Source: Holdemania sp. Marseille-P2844
Lineage (GTDB): Bacteria; Bacillota_I; Bacilli_A; Erysipelotrichales; Erysipelotrichaceae
Length of the DNA stretch: 64,000 bases
Assembly: GCF_900120005.1 (NCBI RefSeq)
Contig: NZ_LT635448.1
Coordinates: forward strand, 186,001-250,000
Direction: 5' to 3'
Below the pieces are notes generated by a model. That model was given only the letters and a program-made list of their open reading frames with translations, was not told where the DNA came from and searched no databases. Both the position numbers and the translations under genes were made by a program. Below are positions 58,542 through 64,000 of the stretch, piece by piece (the first letter of the stretch is position 1; each line of letters opens with the position of its first letter).

Positions 58542-60020
58542 ATGCGGGCAATCATGATCATGTTTGACACGCTGACACGCAGTTACCTGCCGAACTATGG
58601 CAATGACTGGGTGATCGCGCCGAATTTTCAGCGGTTGGAAGAACACTGCGTCACTTTCGATCATTTTTATGGAGGAAGCATGCCGTGTATGCCGGCCCGG
58701 CGCGAGCTGCATACCGGAAAGCTGAACTTTCTTCACCGCAGCTGGGGACCGCTGGAACCCTTTGATATTTCTGTTGTGGATCAATTAAAGAATCATGGAA
58801 TCTATACCCATCTGATCACGGATCATTCGCATTATTTTGAAGACGGCGGAGCCACATATCATAACCGGTATAACAGCTGGGAAGGCTTCCGCGGTCAGGA
58901 AGGGGATCGCTGGCAGCCGCGGGATATCGACCTGAAGCTGCCGCGCCAACATCCGTTAACGAAACCCGGCATTTCTTTTGTTCAGCATTACGCGAATCGA
59001 CAAAAACAGCGTCGGGAAGAGGATTATTCTTCAATAAAGACGATAAATGCGGGGTTGGAATTTCTCCAGTCGCATGGAAACCGGGAAAACTGGTTCGTTC
59101 AGGTGGAATGCTTTGATCCGCATGAGCCGTTTGTGGTTCCGCAGCGGTATCGTGATTTATATGGTTTGACGCAGCCGCCGCGGCTGAACTGGCCGGTCTA
59201 TGGCCCGCTTACAGGTAAGCTGAGTCTGGATGAACTGGAGGATCTGCGCAAGGAATATGCCGCGCTGATCAGTATGTGCGACGCCTATCTTGGCAAAATT
59301 CTGGATTTTATGGATGACCATGAGATGTGGAAGGATACGTTGCTGATCGTGAATACCGATCATGGTTTCTTATTGGGCGAGCATGACTGGCTGGGGAAGA
59401 ACAAACCTCCGCTGTATAATGAGATCGTGCATATGCCTTGCTTCATCCATGTGCCGGGGCAGCCTGAAAACCAGCGCCGGTCGGCCTTGGCGCAGACGGT
59501 GGATATTCCTGCGACGTTGCTGGATTATTTCGCGGTTCCGCCAATCGCCGGCATGGCGGGATGTTCCCTGCTTCCTGTGGTGAGTCAGGATCGGGAAATT
59601 CATGACGCGGTTTTGTTTGGAATCTTCGGCGGTCATGTGAATGTTACGGATGGCGAATGGCTTTATATGCGCGCCAATCGAACGCCGGATAACCAGCCGC
59701 TGGCGGAATATACCCTGATGCCGACGCACATGCGGGAATTCTTCTCTCGGGAGGAATTAAACGGCGCGGAGCTTGTGCGGCTGAATCAATTTTCCCATCA
59801 AATGCCGGTGTTGCGGATTCCCTGTCATACTGATCAGAATTCCGCGCTGGATGGCGACTTCCTGTTTCATCTGACCGAGGATCCCGAACAGAAACAGAAT
59901 TTAATAGATGACAGGCCGCAGGAAAGGGCGAGGATGATCCGATTATTGAAAGAAAAAATGATCGAATCTGAAGCACCGAGGGAGCAATGGATTCGAATGG
60001 GGCTGTCACAAACGGAATGA
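58542..60020 (+). CDS. Sulfatase, Cys-type
   Basis: This 492-residue sulfatase of the alkaline-phosphatase superfamily has the formylglycine site as S-M-P-C49-M-P-A-R, i.e. C-x-P-x-R, which needs oxidation by an anaerobic sulfatase-maturating enzyme or FGE. Metal-binding D9 lies in M-F-D-T, and N-T-D-H-G-F-L-L-G-E-H-D with G-K follows. There is no signal peptide, so desulfation is likely to happen inside the cell after PTS uptake. No maturase gene is in the window. It ends the operon before a terminator. Confidence 0.9.
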   Translation: MRAIMIMFDTLTRSYLPNYGNDWVIAPNFQRLEEHCVTFDHFYGGSMPCMPARRELHTGKLNFLHRSWGPLEPFDISVVDQLKNHGIYTHLITDHSHYFEDGGATYHNRYNSWEGFRGQEGDRWQPRDIDLKLPRQHPLTKPGISFVQHYANRQKQRREEDYSSIKTINAGLEFLQSHGNRENWFVQVECFDPHEPFVVPQRYRDLYGLTQPPRLNWPVYGPLTGKLSLDELEDLRKEYAALISMCDAYLGKILDFMDDHEMWKDTLLIVNTDHGFLLGEHDWLGKNKPPLYNEIVHMPCFIHVPGQPENQRRSALAQTVDIPATLLDYFAVPPIAGMAGCSLLPVVSQDREIHDAVLFGIFGGHVNVTDGEWLYMRANRTPDNQPLAEYTLMPTHMREFFSREELNGAELVRLNQFSHQMPVLRIPCHTDQNSALDGDFLFHLTEDPEQKQNLIDDRPQERARMIRLLKEKMIESEAPREQWIRMGLSQTE

Positions 60021-60023
60021 AAT

Positions 60024-60055
60024 AAAAAATCTGGACTTTGCTCCAGATTTTAATT
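60024..60055 (+). terminator. Terminator of the PTS/sulfatase operon
   Basis: AAAATCTGGA-CTTTGC-TCCAGATTTT is a perfect 10-bp stem followed by TAATTTT. Confidence 0.85.
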
Positions 60056-60276
60056 TTATCAGGTGAATAAGTTGATTTTCTCCCTGAATATTGGGCTTAT
60101 CCAATTTGCGGAGCCGATTGTCTGTATGTCAGCTTGATTGACCATTTGTGTTTAAATCTGATTTGATTCCTTGTTCCACTCATTCAACTGGGATTTCCGA
60201 ATGTCTTATGTTTCTAACGATATAGTCCATAATTAGTTCTCCAGCTTCTAATTTATCTATTTTTGAAACTGGATTT

Positions 60277-60801
60277 TTACAATTTAAACTTATTGCAGCA
60301 AAAACGTAGATACTCTTTCACTGATATTTCCTGGCGATGTAAAATTCCAAGAATAACAAATAGAATTTCTGCTATCGTAATATAACAGTCTTTCAAATCA
60401 AAAATAAAGAAGTTGGGAATTTGTAGAAAATCTAAGCTTCCGCCCCAAAACAGCTTATCAATCAGACTGCACAAGCATCCAGCTAAGCCGAAAATCAGTA
60501 TCATTTTTACTGGGAAACTAGTATTTTCTATTTTTCTCTTATACAATAAATAGCCCGATATCAAGATCCCTAAAGCAAAAACATTTAGAAGAATCGTTAC
60601 GAAGGAGTCTGATAATAGTTCAATAAAATTTCCAAAATAAGATAAACGTGTATTTAATACAGGATTAAACCTGAGGATTCCAGAAAGGATATCGAATTCA
60701 TACTGCATGAATCCTCTTGATATCCTTATTTTTACAGTTTGATCTATCAGAATGAAAAATAATATGGGAATGATAAAAAGCTTAAACTTTTTAACAAACA
60801 T
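60277..60801 (-). CDS. LspA-like integral membrane protein (signal peptidase II family)
   Basis: This 174-residue protein has four membrane helices and resembles lipoprotein signal peptidase: L-I-D-Q near residue 18, then S-L-I-D115-K-L-F-W-G-G-S-L-D124-F-L near 112-126 and F-D-L-K-D138-C near 134-139. The last two blocks resemble the LspA regions that carry the catalytic Asp pair (often D-F and N-L-A-D). The N-x-G motif in the second block is changed to N-T-R. It is A/T-rich compared with its neighbours and is not next to the usual lspA partner rluD. It could be a divergent paralogue. The start at 60799-60801 has AAGGGAGG, but only 2 nt before the ATG. Confidence 0.6.
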   Translation of the reverse strand: MFVKKFKLFIIPILFFILIDQTVKIRISRGFMQYEFDILSGILRFNPVLNTRLSYFGNFIELLSDSFVTILLNVFALGILISGYLLYKRKIENTSFPVKMILIFGLAGCLCSLIDKLFWGGSLDFLQIPNFFIFDLKDCYITIAEILFVILGILHRQEISVKEYLRFCCNKFKL

Positions 60802-60844
60802 GACCTCCCTTCAAATTCATATTTTTCTATCGGACAAGCCCAAT

Positions 60845-61126
60845 TTATCGTTTTACAACTACTGTGATAAGGCTTACAGCTTCATCGTACGGATTAAGGA
60901 TGCCAGGCTCAGAACCTTTTTTACAAATAGGACAAGTTCCTTTTCTTAAACCAGCTTCTTTTCCATCGCAAATGGCTTTTCCATGTCTTGATAATATGAA
61001 GTTTATATTCTTGCTTGTTTCACGCTGATTCTGGTCAATAGAATCGCCGATATGAATAACACAGGAAATGTTCCCTTGTTCATCCCTATCCATTTTTGCG
61101 GTCATCATCCCTGTTTCGTTATTCAT
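60845..61126 (-). CDS. Unknown small protein with a CxxC motif
   Basis: This 93-residue product starts at ATG 61124-61126; the ribosome binding site is poor. It has a C-P-I-C pair about 30 residues before the end and one further Cys near the middle, with no signal peptide or helix that I can see. It is followed on the same strand by the LspA-like gene (44-nt gap) and preceded by the AEC transporter, whose stop lies just upstream. The frame continues upstream to 61225 without an ATG. I do not recognise it; a truncated gene is possible. Confidence 0.4.
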   Translation of the reverse strand: MNNETGMMTAKMDRDEQGNISCVIHIGDSIDQNQRETSKNINFILSRHGKAICDGKEAGLRKGTCPICKKGSEPGILNPYDEAVSLITVVVKR

Positions 61127-61218
61127 GCCCTGACGGGTAATGTCTTTCCTCGCATTAAAATTCCTCTCTCCGGATTTCAATTTATTTCCAGAATCCAGCT
61201 TAGCGAAAACAGCGGCGT

Positions 61219-62130
61219 TTACCAAATCATTTCCGAGATAAACAAGACCAGCGGCAGGGTGAACAAGCTGAGAAGTGTTGAAAGACTGACAATCTGTGCG
61301 CCTAATGTAATATCCTGATCAAACATCTGGGCAAAAACCGGAGCCAGCACCGCGGAGGGAGCCGCGGCAGAAATGAGAATGACCGTGCGGATCGTGGCAT
61401 AGGATTCAGGAATGAAGCAAAACGCTGCCAATAAAAGCGCGGGGATCAACGCCAGGCGGGCAAAGCTGACGCGATAGGCCGTTTTGTTTTTGAACATGTG
61501 GACGAGCGGACTTTTTGCCAGATATGCTCCTAACACCAACATGGCCAACGGCGTGTTCAGGGATCCCAGCGACTCTATGGCTTCCATAAAAGGCGGCGAC
61601 GGTTTCACTGTCAGGAAAATGACGACGCCCAGGATCATGGCCCAGATGCAGGGATTCGTCACGATTTTTCTGAGCGTGATGTTTTCTTTCTTTCCCGACA
61701 TCACAACAACGCCATACGTCCAGGCGTACAAATAGAAGCAGACGATAAACGGGGCGAGATAGAATACCGCTTCAATCCCCAATAAGCCGGTGACTAACGG
61801 AATCCCCAGAAAACCGGCATTGGAAAACACCAGCGAGAATTTTTCAACCCGTTCCTCTGGCTTGAAAAGAAGCTGAGCGATGAGGATGTTGGCGGCGTAT
61901 ACCGCGAGACTTAACAGGAAAGCGAACATTAATCCTTGTAATTTCTCTGCTGAATATTCCTGATTGAAAGAAGTCACAATCGTGCAGGGAGTAGCGACCA
62001 TTAAGAGAATATTGGATAACCGGGCGGTCGTGTCGTCGTTGATCGTTTTCTTTCGATACAGCTGATAGCCGACGGCCATCATCAGGAACATTTTAATGAT
62101 TTGATTGAGGATTGTAATCGCTGATTCCAT
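61219..62130 (-). CDS. AEC-family transporter (auxin efflux carrier type)
   Basis: This 303-residue membrane protein has about ten helices in two inverted halves and is of the PIN/AEC family that includes malate and auxin carriers. Family features are L-Y-R-K-K-T-I near residue 28, the P-C-T-I-V-T helix break, N-A-G-F-L-G-I-P-L near 95, and M-L-V-L-G-A-Y-L-A near 195. ATG 62128-62130 is preceded by CAGGGAGGCTACC; the in-frame start further upstream is weaker. The substrate is probably an organic acid. It ends next to the small CxxC gene. Confidence 0.88.
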   Translation of the reverse strand: MESAITILNQIIKMFLMMAVGYQLYRKKTINDDTTARLSNILLMVATPCTIVTSFNQEYSAEKLQGLMFAFLLSLAVYAANILIAQLLFKPEERVEKFSLVFSNAGFLGIPLVTGLLGIEAVFYLAPFIVCFYLYAWTYGVVVMSGKKENITLRKIVTNPCIWAMILGVVIFLTVKPSPPFMEAIESLGSLNTPLAMLVLGAYLAKSPLVHMFKNKTAYRVSFARLALIPALLLAAFCFIPESYATIRTVILISAAAPSAVLAPVFAQMFDQDITLGAQIVSLSTLLSLFTLPLVLFISEMIW

Positions 62131-62310
62131 GGTAGCCTCCCTGTGCTGAATTTTCACTAAGGACATTATACAGGGTTTCACAGGGAATAGGAAATGAAGT
62201 CAGAAAATTGCGGCAAGTGAAAGATGCAGAGAAATCGGTCTGCGGACTCGCCGGGTCAAACAGGATGAGAAAGTTTCGTCTGTTCTTGGAAGGTTTAATA
62301 ATCTGATCTG

Positions 62311-62340
62311 AAAAAGGAATTCCGCCTGGGGAATTCCCGG
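62311..62340 (-). terminator. Terminator of the GGDEF gene
   Basis: On the minus strand GGAATTCC-CCAGGC-GGAATTCC is followed by TTTTTC. Confidence 0.8.
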
Positions 62341-62360
62341 ATCTTTGTTTGAGCACACCG

Positions 62361-64000
62361 TTACGGCTTTAACGTGTAATTGTTGCGGCCGTTTTTCTTG
62401 GACATATAGAGGGCGGAGTCCGCTTTCTGATATAACGATTCAAAATCCTGTGCTTCCCGCGCCGTCAGCGCAACGCCGATGCTGGCGCTGACATCCCAGC
62501 TGTTTCCCAAAGCCATGTGCGTATAGTGCAGCGCTTTTAACAACCGCTGAGCTCTGTTCTTTACCCAGGCGATATCCGGCGCTGGAATGAAGACCGCGAA
62601 TTCATCGCCGCCGATCCGGCCGATGATATCCTGTTCGCGGAACTGAGCACGCAGCACGGCCGCAAATTTTTCTATCACCGAATCGCCGAAGCATGACCAT
62701 ACAGATCATTTGCCTGCTTGAACGTATCAATATCCAGAATGAAGAAAGCGTACAGCTGATCCGGTTTCTCTTTCAATAAATGTTCGATGTGCCGCCGGGT
62801 GGCTGTCTTTGTCAGCAGTCCGGTCATTTCATCCAGCTGCGCCAGTTCCTGCAGCCGGTTCTCCTGCCGTTTTTCAGCGTCGATGTTTTGGCGGTAGGTC
62901 AGCATGTGCAGCGAACCGTCGCTCTTCTGTGCAATGATCCGGGCAGTGATCCGCATCCAGAAATAATCGCCGCCGGTGGACATCAAGAATTCATATTTTA
63001 ACGTGTCCTGCCCTGCTTCATACGCCTTGATGACATTTTCCGGCTTAAAGGTGTCGATATAACCCTGCCGGTATTCCTCTTTGATCTGTTTTTCCGCTAC
63101 AATTTTTAATGCTTCGTCATACGGCGTGTTGGCTTCTGCGCCCAGACTCATGAAATATTGAACCGTCGCTTCATTCGCCGGCCGGTTGCGTGTAATGTCC
63201 AGTTCGTAAATGTCGTCGAATAACTCCTCGGTCGCCTTTTTGAAGATGGATCGTTTTTCCTGCTCCATGGATTGCGTCAGCGTGACGATCTGGCGGTTAA
63301 AGCTGCGGATGACGCGGGTGATGACGATCAGGATGAAGATGATGATCATCAGGATGATCAAAGCCGAGCGCAGCATCTCCTGTCTAAGCTCAGCCAGAAA
63401 CTTGCCGGTATCCTGCCGGACGACCAGATGCCAGTCCAGCTCGGGAATATAACGGGTGATCAGGTAATCTTCACCGGAACGCCGTCCATCCTGCGCGGTC
63501 CAGAAGCTGTCGGCGGCTTCGCCTTTATTCCAGATCAATAACGATTGCCGGATATCCTGCGGATAATCGAAAAGTGAAAAGAAATTGACCTTTTCATAGC
63601 CGGTATAATGCGATGCGATCTCGATCATGCCGTTTTGATCAACCAGATAGGCTTCAACATTGTATTGATTTTCATATTCCTGAATCAGCGCCTGCAGCGA
63701 ATCAATCTGCAAGCCGACGCCGACCGTGCCCAAAAGCGTGCCGTCATCCTCCTGGATGCTGCAATTAATGAAGACCGTAATCTTATTATTCGCTCCGGCG
63801 ACTTCATCGTTATCCACATTGATCCAGTAATCCTGAGATAAACTTAAGGAATCATAATACCAGTCATTTTCCGGATTTTCCGGCTCCAGCGTCCGATCCA
63901 GACCTTCAAAATTGTAATAGCGATGGGTCGCAGATGAAACGAGAAAAACGGAATCGTAGTTGTATTTTATCCGATAGCTGTTGAGATACTCGCGCAGTGT
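62361..64000 (-). pseudogene. dCache-PAS-GGDEF diguanylate cyclase, split by a frameshift; 5' end outside window
   Basis: Reading leftward from the right edge, the frame stays open to 62675: an extracytoplasmic dCache-like sensor (Y-Y-N-F-E-G-L-D, W-Y-Y-D-S-L), a membrane helix near 63330, a PAS-like region and the start of the GGDEF domain (D-I-D-T-F-K-Q-A-N-D-L-Y-G-H). It then shifts to A-S-A-I-R and stops. The remaining domain continues in another frame (62361-62678) with R-I-G-G-D-E-F-A-V-F and A-S-I-G-V-A. One extra T near 62689 (plus strand GAAGC to GAAAGC) would restore Y-G-H-A-F-G-D-S-V-I-E. The gene would otherwise be an active c-di-GMP synthase. It is either a real frameshift or a sequencing error. 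Confidence 0.85.

Overview
The window is about 64 kb of a chromosome from a low-to-mid-GC Firmicute. The delta subunit of RNA polymerase, Gram-positive lipoprotein signals, AGGAGG-type ribosome binding sites, BglG-type PRD regulators, several PTS systems, YitT, DUF1846 and DUF3284 proteins all point there. A gut anaerobe of the Erysipelotrichales (Holdemania-like) fits the mixture best, but that placement is inference. I saw no rRNA, tRNA, CRISPR array, insertion sequence or phage gene.

Layout. 1-3900: the end of an FMN-binding protein, a ZIP metal transporter, two tandem small lipoproteins and a DUF4438 protein. 4390-15271: one long co-directional operon for an unidentified sugar. It has split transketolase, a triosephosphate-isomerase-like protein, a LarA-type nickel racemase homologue, a mannose-6-phosphate-isomerase-like protein, fructose-class PTS IIB, IIC and IIA, a class II ketose-bisphosphate aldolase, a PRD regulator and an aldose-1-epimerase-like protein. 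15400-21900: a phosphoesterase remnant, an FMN-binding lipoprotein divergent from a LysR regulator, oligoendopeptidase F, a short-chain dehydrogenase and a membrane protein. 22096-24519: feoAB with a long hairpin abutting the feoA ribosome binding site. 24692-30596: two unknown membrane-anchored proteins, then a lipid-anchored FMN/FAD reductase divergent from its probable two-component system. 30900-52310: mostly housekeeping genes (YbaK, proC, an HD hydrolase, a class A PBP, a YwiB-like protein with argS and rpoE, HAD phosphatases, DUF1846, cold shock protein, DUF885, fba, YitT, an orphan kinase, murA) plus an orphan pseudopilin. 52489-60055: a subtilase-like lipoprotein without its catalytic triad, then an AraC-type regulator with a degenerate receiver domain divergent from a mannose-family PTS / esterase / sulfatase operon. 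60277-64000: an A/T-rich LspA-like gene and a small unknown gene, an AEC transporter, and a dCache-GGDEF protein split by a frameshift and cut by the window edge.

How the genes work together. Two catabolic modules stand out. The 4390-15271 operon carries uptake, phosphorylation, isomerisation, aldol cleavage and transketolase steps in one unit under a PTS-sensing regulator, which suggests a complete and possibly undescribed route from a PTS sugar to central metabolism. The 55512-60020 operon carries uptake, ester hydrolysis and sulfate removal, suggesting use of a decorated host or dietary glycan fragment. A third theme is extracytoplasmic flavin chemistry: three proteins with the covalent-FMN motif, two of them beside dedicated regulators, point to flavin-based reduction of external acceptors.
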